Shown here piece after piece: positions 53,619-62,967 of a DNA stretch of 64,000 bases. Source of the DNA: Mesorhizobium ventifaucium (GTDB lineage Bacteria > Pseudomonadota > Alphaproteobacteria > Rhizobiales > Rhizobiaceae). Every line of letters starts with the position of its first letter. Positions within the stretch are counted from its first letter, which is position 1. The stretch lies in NCBI RefSeq assembly GCF_935822925.1, contig NZ_CAKXZS010000030.1:1-64000 (forward strand), read 5' to 3'. The notes under the pieces were generated by a model. That model searched no databases. It saw only the letters and a program-made list of their open reading frames with translations, and was not told the DNA's origin. Both the position numbers and the translations under genes were made by a program.

Positions 53619-54154
53619 GATTGGCGAGTACGTCCTGCGTCAAGACTCTCCAATGAGCAGCGATACCGACGGCACGTCCTGCTCAGTCATGGCTCTGATT
53701 TGCGTCATCGATAACGTCCCCTGCCGGTCAATTATAGCGTTGCCGGACGGGCCGCTCAAATTCGGAGCGGCGGCCTACCGCCGCTTCATCGCATGGGGTC
53801 ACGCCGTTCCCTTACACCTACCATCAGGCATGGTCCGCAGGTCGACTCCTACCGATGAGCTAACGTCCGCTCTGGAGAAGCACCGCGAATGTCTGAACAT
53901 GGCGCACCCGCGACCTCCCGAATGGTCGCCAACAATGTCTGCTTTCAGGCAGTGGCAACGGTCACCTCAATGGCCGATATTGGCGCGAACCGGACATGCG
54001 CCGAGCGGGTGCCGAACGTCGGGTTTCACCCTGTTGCGACCTTGCGCGCGGTCTGATTTTTGATGCGCTGGTACGGGTTGAGATCTTTCAAGCCGGGCCA
54101 ATTCCAGGTCAGTACCTCATAGATCCGATTGATCGGATGGCCATGATAGAGCGC
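53619..54154. other. 536-base gap at the right border of the accessory island
   Basis: No gene recognised. Frames here are open by GC bias but show no family pattern. The H4MPT locus resumes at 54155. Confidence 0.5.
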
Positions 54155-55189
54155 CTACAATTGCGATCCCGCCAGCAGCGCCACCGCTGACGCAGGCGCG
54201 ACGCTGCTGGCTTCGCCGCGAGCGGCGTCATCTGCGGGGATGATCTCGGCGAAATCGACGAAGCGGCGTTGCATGCGTTCGGCCAGCCGCCTGATCTGCC
54301 AGCGGCCGGTTCCGGCGCCGACGATCGGCACATCCCTAGCCAGGGGGCCGGCAACCAGGGATGCTGCATCGTGGATCTTGCGCAACTGCTGTTCGCTGAA
54401 CCAGCGCGCGACTTCACGCCATTCCGGCAGCGTCAGGTCGGCAGCGTCGCGCCCGATCATGCGCGCCAGCCGCGCTACCGAACCGTCGATCGTCTTTTCC
54501 TTGCCGTCGGCGGAAGCGTGCTTGTCGTCCTTTTCGTCGAGCACCCCCAGGATCCGGTGCGCGTCGGCGATCGAGGCGAAATACTCGTTCATCAGCGGTG
54601 TCAGCCTGCCGCGGACGGGGGCCGACGAGGCGACACCGAACAGGAACGTCCTGGTGAAGCCGGTATAGACCAGCTCGCCGCTCAGCAGCCGTCCGGCATC
54701 GGTGTAGCCGTCATTGGCGACGGTGCCATTTCTAATGGCGATGATGTCGGTGGTGGTCGAGCCCATGTCGACGAACAGGGCATCGCCGGCGAGCTTTGCC
54801 ACCAACGACGCTGTCGCATGCCAGTTGGCGGAGGCGACATCGGCGCTCAGCCGCGCTGCCTGCTCCACCCCGACAAAGCCGGACGGCCCGGCATAGATCA
54901 AGTTCTCGCCTGGGAAACGGGTTGAAATCTCATCCAGCAGAGCCGCGACGCCGGCATCGCGGGACGGAAAAACATCCGCCAGTTCGCCGGTCATGGTAAA
55001 TGCGTTGAGATCGGCGCCGGCATAGATCGGAGCCGTTTCCTCGAATGCCAAGGCCAGGGTATGGAGCCCGAGCCAAAGCGGCGTGGCGATCGTTACTGCC
55101 TCGACGATGCGGCCGTCTTGCGCGCGCGTCACCTTCAGATGCGCGCCGCCAATATCGAAGCCGGCAACGATGCTCTTTCTTTTTTCCAC
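54155..55189 (-). CDS. H4MPT-linked hydantoinase-like kinase (MfnF-like)
   Basis: A 344-residue protein of the hydantoinase/oxoprolinase fold, family H4MPT-linked C1 transfer pathway protein, related to archaeal MfnF, which couples tyramine-glutamate to the furan unit of methanofuran. ASKHA-type motifs are AGFDIGGAHLKVTRAQ, ALFVDMGSTTTDIIAIRNG and VPIVGAGTGRWQIRRLAERM. Divergent from the HisA-like gene with 53 bases between them. Confidence 0.9.
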   Translation of the reverse strand: MEKRKSIVAGFDIGGAHLKVTRAQDGRIVEAVTIATPLWLGLHTLALAFEETAPIYAGADLNAFTMTGELADVFPSRDAGVAALLDEISTRFPGENLIYAGPSGFVGVEQAARLSADVASANWHATASLVAKLAGDALFVDMGSTTTDIIAIRNGTVANDGYTDAGRLLSGELVYTGFTRTFLFGVASSAPVRGRLTPLMNEYFASIADAHRILGVLDEKDDKHASADGKEKTIDGSVARLARMIGRDAADLTLPEWREVARWFSEQQLRKIHDAASLVAGPLARDVPIVGAGTGRWQIRRLAERMQRRFVDFAEIIPADDAARGEASSVAPASAVALLAGSQL

Positions 55190-55242
55190 GCTTCAAGCTT
55201 TCATCACAGTTGGTCAGGGACAGTTGGTCGGCGAGAAAAGAG

Positions 55243-55941
55243 TTGCGTATCATTCCGGTTCTCGACCTGAAAGACGGCGAAGTGGTCCGCGCCGAGCAAG
55301 GAAAACGCGATCGCTACAGGCCGATCGTCACGCCGCTCAGCCAAAGTTCCGATGTCGTTGCGGTCACTGAGGGCCTGCGCCGGCTTTACCCCTTTCCGAC
55401 CTTCTATATCGCCGATCTCGATGCCATCGAAGGCGGAACGCCAAACAGCGGCGCGCTTGCCCGGCTGAAGGCGATGGCGGAGCCGCCGGAGCTTTGGCTC
55501 GACGCTGGCATCGCCGACGAGAAAACCCTTTCGGCGGCACTTGCCGAACCCTGGCTTTGCCCGGTCCTGGGTTCCGAATCGCAGCAGGACGACGGGCTGT
55601 TGCGGCGTTTTTGCGGTCATCCGGAGCTTATCCTGTCGCTGGATTACTTCGACGACGGGTTTCGCGGTCCGGCAACATTTCTCGATGAGCCGGCGCTTTG
55701 GCCGCAAAAATTGATCGTCATGACACTGGCCAAGGTCGGTTCCGGCTCCGGTCCCGATTTCACGCGGCTCGAGGCGATCAAGGCGAAGGCTGGAATCCGC
55801 TCCGTCATCGCGGCCGGCGGGGTGCGCAATGAGGCCGACATTCGCGCCCTTTCGTCCCTCGGTATCGCCGCGGCGCTGGTTGCGACCTCGCTGCATGACG
55901 GCACGCTGACGCCGGGGCACCTCGCAACGCTTGTCACCTGA
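55243..55941 (+). CDS. HisA/HisF-family protein of the H4MPT cluster
   Basis: A 232-residue TIM-barrel protein related to HisA: LRIIPVLDLKDGEVVRAEQG at the start, FYIADLDAIEGGTPN, ELWLDAGIADEKTL and IAAGGVRNEADIRALSSLGI. It lacks the length and full active site of histidine-pathway HisA. Such HisA-like genes are found in H4MPT clusters and methanogens; the reaction is unknown. The likely start is TTG at 55243, where the family N-terminus begins; no ATG fits. Confidence 0.84.
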   Translation: MRIIPVLDLKDGEVVRAEQGKRDRYRPIVTPLSQSSDVVAVTEGLRRLYPFPTFYIADLDAIEGGTPNSGALARLKAMAEPPELWLDAGIADEKTLSAALAEPWLCPVLGSESQQDDGLLRRFCGHPELILSLDYFDDGFRGPATFLDEPALWPQKLIVMTLAKVGSGSGPDFTRLEAIKAKAGIRSVIAAGGVRNEADIRALSSLGIAAALVATSLHDGTLTPGHLATLVT

Positions 55942-55985
55942 CAAACGCTGGGCACCTGACATTTTCGTGCAGCCTCGAACTTCGG

Positions 55986-56022
55986 CCTCGGAAACTGGGC
56001 CTTTCCTCGGAAACTGGGCCTT
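55986..56022. repeat. 18-bp tandem repeat with a 19-base period
   Basis: CCTCGGAAACTGGGCCTT occurs at 55986-56003 and again at 56005-56022. It lies just after the HisA-like gene and before a hairpin. Confidence 0.85.
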
Positions 56023-56023
56023 G

Positions 56024-56063
56024 TAGAGCGGCGGGCGATCAAGTCGATCGTCTCGCCGCTCTA
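56024..56063. terminator. Hairpin between the HisA-like gene and fae
   Basis: TAGAGCGGCG (56024-56033) pairs perfectly with CGCCGCTCTA (56054-56063); inner bases GGCGATC and GATCG extend the stem. It lies between two convergent genes (HisA-like ending 55941 and fae ending 56225) and is a likely bidirectional terminator, although no T-run is obvious. Confidence 0.6.
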
Positions 56064-56224
56064 TCGCTTTGCTGGAGCATCGGATTGCCAAAGCCAATCC
56101 CACCCTCGGTCAGGCCCGAGGGCAGTTTTGGGTCCGAACTCTAAAGGCCCAGAAGCTTTTTCAGGCGGCGCAACAGACCATCCGGCTCCGCGGAGGGTTT
56201 TGCCTGTGCGGGGCTGTCTCTTGT

Positions 56225-56731
56225 CTAAGCCGCGAACGGATGCTTCACCTGATCCCGCTTGGCAGTGGCCTCGGCGGCCGTCGGCGTTCCCGAGACCGCG
56301 CGCTGGATGGCTTCCTTCGTCGCTTCGTAATTATACTGCTGGATCTTGGCGTCGTCGGCGGCGTCCCAATGGATGAAAACGCCGACGCAGATGAACACAT
56401 CGTCGGCCTCGTTGGCGGGAATGATGTCCTCGGCGACGGCATCCTGCACGGCCTTGGCGACCGCATGCTGGGCCGGGCCGAACATCTGCACGGCCTGCTT
56501 GGCGCCCTTGATCGTGACCTTGTTGAACATCACGGTGTTGGGCTTGCACTGAAGATTGGGCGCGATCACCGCCAAAAGGGAGGTAAAACCGTCCTTGTTG
56601 TTGGTCAGCGCGTTGCAAAATGCTGTTTCGACTGCGCTCCCCCGTGGGCCGATGAGCAGGTCGACATGCGCCACTTCGTTGCCGTCTCCCACCAGCGATT
56701 CACCGACCATTACTTTCGAGATCTTTGCCAT
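56225..56731 (-). CDS. fae: Formaldehyde-activating enzyme
   Basis: Fae, 168 residues, which joins formaldehyde to H4MPT to give methylene-H4MPT in the cytoplasm. The N-terminus [20 protein letters not shown] holds the catalytic His, followed by [40 protein letters not shown] and [20 protein letters not shown]. Start 56731 gives the family N-terminus [10 protein letters not shown]; the frame extends to 56884 without family sequence. GGAGGAG lies upstream. Confidence 0.97.
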   Translation of the reverse strand: MAKISKVMVGESLVGDGNEVAHVDLLIGPRGSAVETAFCNALTNNKDGFTSLLAVIAPNLQCKPNTVMFNKVTIKGAKQAVQMFGPAQHAVAKAVQDAVAEDIIPANEADDVFICVGVFIHWDAADDAKIQQYNYEATKEAIQRAVSGTPTAAEATAKRDQVKHPFAA

Positions 56732-56899
56732 GCCAATTCTCCTCCAAGACACAGTTATGGTGTCCAATGACGCCGCAAACCGAGCGAGCGCTCGATGGAC
56801 AGCTATCCTTGTTGGCAGCGCCCGGGGATCCGGACCGGTTGGCTGGATAGCCGCGGAAGCCCAGCTTCCGCTCCCGAAAGTCAACCACCAACGTTGCGA

Positions 56900-57757
56900 T
56901 TATGCAAGCTGAACGCCGAGGGTGTGGACTAAAAGAGTAGCCACGGTCAGGTCGGCCGAGGTGCCGGGGTTGACGTTGTTCGCTTTCAGCCGGCGGTCGA
57001 GCCCAATCAGCAGACGAATGCGTGACGTCTCGTCGTCGTCGGCATGCAGCGCCGCTTCAACGGCAAGGGCTTCTTGCCGCGCCTGATCTGCGGCTTCAGC
57101 GCCATGCTTGCGCACCACATGGCTGTCAGGGAAGCCGGCGAGAAACGACATATAGGCGAACACCGTCGGCCACATGCCGCCTTCGCCGCGCGCCAACGCC
57201 GCTTGCAGAGCCGCAAGCCCGACGCCGAACACGTCGCCGAAACCGGTAACATACTGGCGGGCGATCACGTCGCGGTCGGCCGCCTCCCGCATGGCTTCGA
57301 GCAGATGAACCTTCGGCTCCTGCCGCACATCGTTCGCCGCCTCTCCGAGGCCGCCCGGCGCGGCGGTGACGATCGCCTCGAACACCGCCCTGGTATCGTC
57401 CATGTTCATCGCGCGCAGCACCGAGTCGAGATTGACGTGCAGCCAATTGTCGTGCAGTGGGGCGCCCGCCATTTCAGCGGCGCATAGCAGAGGCCCTGCC
57501 AGAAGTATGATACCGAGATTGGTATTGGTCGCGACCGCCAGGCGTGTCGCGCGGACCGCTTCCAGCATGCGCTGTCCGACCGGCAGGCGAGGATCGGTCA
57601 GCGGCCCGGACGAGACCTCGGCGCTCGTCATGAACTGGGCAGCGGACATGCCGTGCCCGTCGGCGAACAGATGGACGTTGCCCGGTTTCAGCGCCTCGAT
57701 TTCCATCCGGCAGGCGTCCTTGTAGGCGGCGCGGAGGCGTTCTCGCGAAACCGCCAT
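56900..57757 (-). CDS. CitG-like triphosphoribosyl-dephospho-CoA synthase family protein
   Basis: A 285-residue protein of the CitG/MdcB family. Motifs are ALKPGNVHLFADGHGM, SSGPLTDPRLPVG, NTNLGIILLAGPLL and NNVNPGTSADLTVATLLVHT. In citrate and malonate systems it makes a CoA-like prosthetic-group precursor from ATP. In H4MPT clusters a homologue is regularly present; it may supply a ribosyl or phosphoribosyl unit for H4MPT, but this is unproven. Downstream of an ATP-grasp gene with 12 bases between. Confidence 0.87.
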   Translation of the reverse strand: MAVSRERLRAAYKDACRMEIEALKPGNVHLFADGHGMSAAQFMTSAEVSSGPLTDPRLPVGQRMLEAVRATRLAVATNTNLGIILLAGPLLCAAEMAGAPLHDNWLHVNLDSVLRAMNMDDTRAVFEAIVTAAPGGLGEAANDVRQEPKVHLLEAMREAADRDVIARQYVTGFGDVFGVGLAALQAALARGEGGMWPTVFAYMSFLAGFPDSHVVRKHGAEAADQARQEALAVEAALHADDDETSRIRLLIGLDRRLKANNVNPGTSADLTVATLLVHTLGVQLA

Positions 57758-57769
57758 GCTAGCGGCTCG

Positions 57770-58738
57770 TCACGAATTCGCCGGCGCGGTGAGGCGGTAG
57801 GGTCGCGCCGCCGCCGACTCTGGGCGATCAGCTGGGCGATCAGCCAGGAATTTCAGGAGGGCGTCAGCAATCGCATCGGCGATGTTCACCGCCACGACCG
57901 ATTGAAGCCCCGACCAGGCGGGCATGCTGTTGACCTCCAGCACGAACAGCTTGCCGTCGGCCGCCGGCACGATATCGACGCCGGCGAAATCCGCTGAGAT
58001 AGCGGCGGCGGCGGCCCTTGCCAGCGCCGCCAGTTCGGTTTCGCCATGCCCCGAAACCAGCCCCGAAACCAGCTCTGGCACCGCCCCGCGATTGACGTTG
58101 GTGATCCAGTCGTCGCCACGGCGGCTCATCATCGCCAAAACCTCGTCGGCGCAGACGAAGACGCGAAAATCGCGGAAAGGAGGGCCGGGACGCGGCACGT
58201 AATGCTGGAGATAGTAGACGCCGTTCACCTCGTCTTCGGCGGGGAGATCGGACAGTGTTTCGATCAGCCGGATGCCGCGGCCCTGGGCGCCGAAAAGCGG
58301 TTTTAGCACCAGCGGCGTGAACGGCAGTTCGCGTCTGGCGACCGCTTCGGCCATGGCAAAACCCTCGACCGCTGTTGTCGGCGGCGTCGGCAGGCCGGCA
58401 TTCTTCAGCAGGAAGGTCGTCATCGACTTGTCAACGCAGCGTTCTATCGCCTGCGCGGAATTCCACACCGGAATTGAAAGCTTGCCGAATGCGTGCAGCA
58501 CGCCGAGACGCCGGGTGACCGCTTCGAACGATCCGGCGGCGATCGAACGGACCAGCACGGCGTCGGGCAGCGCGCCGTCGAAGCCGGGGATCGACAGTCC
58601 GCTCGGGCTGCCGGTGTCGAACGCGATCGCCGCCAGCGGCACGGTTGCGACCACGGCGCCGCGCCGGTCCAGCCTTGCCGCCAGGCCCTTGGAACGGGCG
58701 TCCGAGACGTCGCTGACGATCAGGATGCGAGGGATCAT
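57770..58738 (-). CDS. RimK-like ATP-grasp ligase of the H4MPT cluster
   Basis: A 322-residue ATP-grasp ligase of the RimK type, the group that adds glutamate to cofactors (MptN-like). Motifs are ERCVDKSMTTFLLKNAGLPT, LVLKPLFGAQGRGI, YYLQHYVPRPGPPFRDFRVF and VDIVPAADGKLFVLEVNSMP. Two 12-base duplications, at 57822-57845 (ADRP twice) and 58049-58072 (LVSG twice), lengthen it without breaking the frame. The substrate could be H4MPT or a methanofuran-like cofactor. Confidence 0.88.
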   Translation of the reverse strand: MIPRILIVSDVSDARSKGLAARLDRRGAVVATVPLAAIAFDTGSPSGLSIPGFDGALPDAVLVRSIAAGSFEAVTRRLGVLHAFGKLSIPVWNSAQAIERCVDKSMTTFLLKNAGLPTPPTTAVEGFAMAEAVARRELPFTPLVLKPLFGAQGRGIRLIETLSDLPAEDEVNGVYYLQHYVPRPGPPFRDFRVFVCADEVLAMMSRRGDDWITNVNRGAVPELVSGLVSGHGETELAALARAAAAAISADFAGVDIVPAADGKLFVLEVNSMPAWSGLQSVVAVNIADAIADALLKFLADRPADRPESAAARPYRLTAPANS

Positions 58739-58824
58739 GTCGCGCCTCGGATACCGGTATACCGAAAGCCGGAACGGGCGGCCCGGCAGGCGGATGACAG
58801 ACGAATCCCTTGCAGCGCCATGGC

Positions 58825-59781
58825 CTAACCGAGGCTCCGTTCGAGCATCTGCAGATCACGCTCGCCGGCGCGAAACGTATCGCCGGTCTCGATCGCCGTG
58901 ACGATCACTTCGGCCGGGCTGAACAGCAGCGGATCGATGGCATAGAAATCACCCTTGAACCGCTTGAAGATTTCGGCGAAGGGGTGGCCGTGGTCGCGCG
59001 AGGCGCGGCTCGGCAATCGCTCCGCGAGCTCGCTGGCGTCTTTCGACGAGCCTTTTACGAAGAGCTGGACGCTGCCGCCATAGATGATGGCGTCGTTGGT
59101 TCTGCCCATGGCGGTCAGGAAATCCGGATGGGGGGCGGGGATAGGCGCCGTGCCGATGCCGTCGACAACGTTCTCCAGCGGAAATTTGAGATCGTTGGTC
59201 TTGTGCAGGGCAACCTCGAGCGCGCGCGCAACGATCTGCACGCCGCCGGCCAGGCTTTGTGTCGGCGCATAGAGAAAGGTGAGCTTTTCGGGTGCCAGTC
59301 CGGTTGCCCTGCCGACCTTCTCGACGATCGTTCGGGGCGGCGGTTCGGCGGTCTCCAGGATCAGCACGGCGGACGACGCAGTATCGCGATAGGAGAGTGT
59401 TTCGAACAGCGGTTCGACGCGGGCGAGCGCCCGCGCCGGTCCCGATCCCATGGCGAAATAGCCCTGGCTCGACAGGTTCCAGCCCGCATACTGGCTGCCC
59501 AGGCAGGCAAGCACCGGCTGCGAGGACCGCACTTCAACGGTGAACGGCCATTTTTGTGACCCACGGTCCATGCACACCGAGATGCTGCCGAGGCCGCCCA
59601 TCGCGGCTTCCGCCATGCGCAGCCCGGCCTCGACGCCGCCGCCGGCCTTGGCGCCGGCATCGATCAGGCACTCACCCAATGGCCCCCTGGAAACGCCGAT
59701 ACGCAGGCGTTCGGCGTCGCCGATCATGCCATCGATGATGCGCTGCGCATTGTCGTTGAGGAATGCCGAACCGTCTTTCAT
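58825..59781 (-). CDS. mch: Methenyl-H4MPT cyclohydrolase
   Basis: Mch, 318 residues, hydrolysing methenyl-H4MPT to formyl-H4MPT. Family motifs are LRIGVSRGPLGECLIDAGAK, GGLGSISVCM, LACLGSQYAGWNLS, FAMGSGPARAL and MGRTNDAIIYGGSVQLFV. Start 59781 follows a ribosome site (GGAGACCGG) and overlaps the upstream ATP-grasp gene stop by four bases. Works between MtdB and the Fhc complex. Confidence 0.96.
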   Translation of the reverse strand: MKDGSAFLNDNAQRIIDGMIGDAERLRIGVSRGPLGECLIDAGAKAGGGVEAGLRMAEAAMGGLGSISVCMDRGSQKWPFTVEVRSSQPVLACLGSQYAGWNLSSQGYFAMGSGPARALARVEPLFETLSYRDTASSAVLILETAEPPPRTIVEKVGRATGLAPEKLTFLYAPTQSLAGGVQIVARALEVALHKTNDLKFPLENVVDGIGTAPIPAPHPDFLTAMGRTNDAIIYGGSVQLFVKGSSKDASELAERLPSRASRDHGHPFAEIFKRFKGDFYAIDPLLFSPAEVIVTAIETGDTFRAGERDLQMLERSLG

Positions 59782-60926
59782 GTCCGGTCTCCTTCCCATT
59801 GGTGTTGCAATCGGCTGGCTTGTCCCTTGATCAGCCGCCTGGTCAGATCGGCGCTCGCACCGCGCGCGAAGATGGTGCAGACCGGATCGCCGGCAATCAG
59901 ACGGGTGCCGGGCGACTGATGGTCGGCAGTCCATTCAGGCCAGGCAATCGATGGAAAGCGGGCGATCGGCGCCGCCGCGTAGGTCACCATCGACGCCATC
60001 GAATCGACGAAGCGCGGCAGACGGTAGGCCTTGCCTGCCGCGGCGCGCAGATGCGCTTCGATCAGCGGGGCGTCGGCATCGTCGAAAATGTCGAGCGTGG
60101 CGCCGGGCCTCGGATTGATCTCGATGAGCTTGTAGCCATCCGGTCCGCGAATGAGATCGGCGCTGCACAACCCAACCAGGCCCGCGCGGCGCGCCAGACC
60201 TGAAAGCCAGCCGCGGATCATCGCCGCCTGTCTGCGATCGAAGCGCCTCAACCGCACGGCGCCGCCATAGCGATAGGGCGCTGCCGGGGCGGGGGACGCC
60301 CATTGCTGGCTGAAGCCGACGATATCAGCGGTTTTGCCGTCGCCGACGAACAGGGCCGAGATGCTGCGGCCGGCAACGAAGCGCTGGAAATAGCGGCCGC
60401 TAGGAGCCTTACTCTGTAATACCGAGGTTTCTCCGGCGGCCCGTGTGATATGCGCGCCGCCGGCGCCGCCCGCGGTCTTGACCACCCAGTTCTCCGGATC
60501 GGGCGGCGGGTCCCATCGGAATTCGGGATGCGGAATGCCGAGTTCGGCGCAATCGGCTGCCAGCAATTGCGGGTCCTTGATCCTGCGGATCGCGGCGCCG
60601 CTGTTGCCGGCGAGCGGAAAATGGCGCGCGATCTCGTCGACGGTCTCTGTCATCCGCTCGAAGCCCGAGCCCAGGACGATGGCGACCGGCTGGTCGTCTC
60701 CAGCCAGTTGCCGAAGCGTCTCGACGATGCGCTCGCCGTCGATGCCGCCCTGCAGGTCGCCCGGCAGCATCGTCGCGCGCTCGGCAAGCGCCACCGTGTC
60801 GGTATCGCAAAAGAAATCGGCTACCAGCGGACGATAGAAGGCGCGGCGCGCAGCGGCAGCCAGCGCCCGGCCTGAAATCGCCGCGATCAGGAGAGATCCG
60901 GCGCTATTTGGCGGTCTCGCGTGCAA
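59778..60926 (-). CDS. ATP-grasp protein of the H4MPT cluster
   Basis: A 382-residue ATP-grasp protein of the type that accompanies mtdB and mch in methylotrophs. Motifs are KTAGGAGGAHITRAAG, RYFQRFVAGRSISALFVGDG and LIRGPDGYKLIEINPRPGAT, the metal-binding end. It may ligate an amino acid in methanofuran or H4MPT synthesis (MfnD-like role possible). It overlaps mtdB by 23 bases at its start and mch by four at its end, so the three are one transcription unit. Confidence 0.88.
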   Translation of the reverse strand: MHARPPNSAGSLLIAAISGRALAAAARRAFYRPLVADFFCDTDTVALAERATMLPGDLQGGIDGERIVETLRQLAGDDQPVAIVLGSGFERMTETVDEIARHFPLAGNSGAAIRRIKDPQLLAADCAELGIPHPEFRWDPPPDPENWVVKTAGGAGGAHITRAAGETSVLQSKAPSGRYFQRFVAGRSISALFVGDGKTADIVGFSQQWASPAPAAPYRYGGAVRLRRFDRRQAAMIRGWLSGLARRAGLVGLCSADLIRGPDGYKLIEINPRPGATLDIFDDADAPLIEAHLRAAAGKAYRLPRFVDSMASMVTYAAAPIARFPSIAWPEWTADHQSPGTRLIAGDPVCTIFARGASADLTRRLIKGQASRLQHQWEGDRT

Positions 60927-61797
60927 GGGAAAATGCTTCCTGGAAATCGAGCGTGATGGTTTTTTCGGATTCGATCATTCTTTTGAAGAGGCCGAATTCG
61001 ACCTTGTATTTCACGTTGCCGATGGCGAGCGGACCAATGCCGACAGCTTTTGCCGCTTCGAGCGGATCGCCATTGGCATTGACGGCCACGCCTTCGATGC
61101 CGGCCGGCGGAACCGCATTGACGTCGGCGGCAATAAGCAGGCCGTCGCCTTTCAACTGGGCTTTCGAGACCACCTGGACGCCGGCCTTGGCGCACGCCAG
61201 GATCACCTCGCTCGCCTCGACCAGCTTCGTCTTGAGGGCGTCGCTCGATCCGTCAGCCGCATCCACGGCGATGTTGAACCGGCTTTTGATCTCGGCCGCG
61301 ATCTGCTCGACCCTTGCGATGCCGTCATGACCGACAAGCGTCACCCCCGCGCCTTCCCTGGCGGCGATCACGGCGGTGCAGAAGCCGACGACGCCGGTGG
61401 CGCCGAATACAGCGATCCTGGTGTCTTTCAGCCCGCGTTCGAACTTCTTCTCCAGCGCTTTCTCGACCTTGGCCACCATCGCCGCGGCCGTGGTGAACGA
61501 GCCGGCCGGATCGGCGAATACCGAAACCTGGAAAGGCGGCACCATCGCTTTTCGCGCTGCGTCGAACATGTCGAGCGCCAGCGAGGCATCCTTGCCGGCG
61601 ATGAAAATGCCGGTATCGACGCCCGCATCGGGCGGGCGCGAGAAGATCGCGTCCTGCACGAGGCCTGTCACCTCGCCGAGGCCTACATCGACATAGGGGA
61701 CGACGGCGTCGAAACCTGCATCGAGCGCCATGTTCACGTCGAAAGGGCTCATATGCTTCAACGGCGTCAGCATGTGCAGGATATGTTTGCGGGCCAT
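60904..61797 (-). CDS. mtdB: Methylene-H4MPT dehydrogenase, NAD(P)-dependent
   Basis: MtdB, 297 residues, oxidising methylene-H4MPT to methenyl-H4MPT with NAD(P). The N-terminus HILHMLTPLKHMSPFDVNMA is typical; the dinucleotide motif is IAVFGATGVVGFCTAVIAA. It is an essential step of the formaldehyde-to-formate path here. 41 bases downstream of mptG, in the same direction. Confidence 0.96.
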   Translation of the reverse strand: MARKHILHMLTPLKHMSPFDVNMALDAGFDAVVPYVDVGLGEVTGLVQDAIFSRPPDAGVDTGIFIAGKDASLALDMFDAARKAMVPPFQVSVFADPAGSFTTAAAMVAKVEKALEKKFERGLKDTRIAVFGATGVVGFCTAVIAAREGAGVTLVGHDGIARVEQIAAEIKSRFNIAVDAADGSSDALKTKLVEASEVILACAKAGVQVVSKAQLKGDGLLIAADVNAVPPAGIEGVAVNANGDPLEAAKAVGIGPLAIGNVKYKVEFGLFKRMIESEKTITLDFQEAFSLARETAK

Positions 61798-61838
61798 TTT
61801 TCGCCTTTCTTCTTCAACCTGATCGCGTTGCCGGGCCG

Positions 61839-62807
61839 TCAGCTGCCGACGAGATCAAGTCTGGTCGAACTGATCTTCGCGCCGGAATTCCTGCCCTTGA
61901 CGATCCTGATCTCGATGCCGTCTTCAACTGTCTGCTGAACCGCGCTGACCAAGCTGACTGCAGCGTCTTGCGATGGGGCAAAGGCAAACCCTGTTGGCCC
62001 CCACGAGCTCTGGCCAATGCCGACGGCGCCTGCTTGGTTGAGACCGTGGGCCACGCTCTCGACCCGCTTGGAGGTGAACACGCCGCCTTGCGCCGGGGCG
62101 AAATGGGTGCCGATCAGCATCTGGATCGCGGTGACGGCGGCGCCGAAGGCTTGCAGGTCCTGCTCGACCAGAGCCGGCATGATGCCCATCAGCACCCGCC
62201 GGCAGATCTCGCCGCTGCCGGACGCCGGGAACGGCGGCAGCGAACGAAATGCCGCGATCTCGGCGTCGCCATGCAGTCCATGCCCGCCGTGGTCAAGGAT
62301 CAGGATGACGCGCCACTCTTCTGGAAACGGCAGTCGCGCCACGACCGGCGGCGGCCTGCCGCTGTCGTCCTTGCCGGCGTCGACAATGACGCCACCGCTT
62401 TCGAAACTGGCGATGCCGATGCCGGATCGGCCGCCGCGATCGAGCAGGGTCGCATCGCTGCCGATATCGAGAGGCAGCTTGTGGAGCGTGCGCAGCGCCG
62501 CGGCGACGGCAAGGGCGATCTGCGTGCCGGAGCCCAGGCCGGCATGGCTCGGGATCGACTGTTCGACCACCAGACGGTGCTGGCCGCGAATGCCGAGATG
62601 GCTGCAGAGCGTCGACAGATGTTCGCCGGCGCGACGGCTCTCGGTGCCTTCGACGATGGTCTCGCTGGATCGTGACAGAGTGACTGTTGTTTCGGGTTCG
62701 CTCAGCGGCAGGCCGACGCTGCCAAAGCGACGCCCGGTATCGCCGTTGAGATCGAGGAAGCCAAGATGCAGGCGGGCGGGCACTCGTATGGTAACAGAAT
62801 TCGACAT
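61839..62807 (-). CDS. mptG: Beta-RFAP synthase
   Basis: Beta-ribofuranosylaminobenzene 5'-phosphate synthase, 322 residues, the first committed step of H4MPT synthesis (PRPP plus p-aminobenzoate). GHMP-kinase-like motifs are PARLHLGFLDLNGDTGRRFG, IPSHAGLGSGTQIALAVAAA and GVGQSSWGPTG-like sequence VGIGQSSWGPTGFAF. Start 62807 gives the expected N-terminus. First gene of the mptG-mtdB-ATP-grasp-mch unit; divergent from the pterin dehydratase gene. Confidence 0.94.
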   Translation of the reverse strand: MSNSVTIRVPARLHLGFLDLNGDTGRRFGSVGLPLSEPETTVTLSRSSETIVEGTESRRAGEHLSTLCSHLGIRGQHRLVVEQSIPSHAGLGSGTQIALAVAAALRTLHKLPLDIGSDATLLDRGGRSGIGIASFESGGVIVDAGKDDSGRPPPVVARLPFPEEWRVILILDHGGHGLHGDAEIAAFRSLPPFPASGSGEICRRVLMGIMPALVEQDLQAFGAAVTAIQMLIGTHFAPAQGGVFTSKRVESVAHGLNQAGAVGIGQSSWGPTGFAFAPSQDAAVSLVSAVQQTVEDGIEIRIVKGRNSGAKISSTRLDLVGS

Positions 62808-62967
62808 CTGCCCCCCGATGGGTGCATCATAGACGCATCATGGAAGTTTAGGTGCCCGTCGCCATGATAGCTGTTTTCGTCGAAGGGGCAAGCCGGAGAG
62901 AGTGCATTCGTTTTATCTGTTTTTGGCCCCGGCGCGAGAACGGACCGGGCAATTCGCGGAGGTCGAG

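Noticed and set aside
53617-54063. A 148-codon plus-strand frame
   Set aside because: No family pattern, no ribosome site, and unnatural residue composition.
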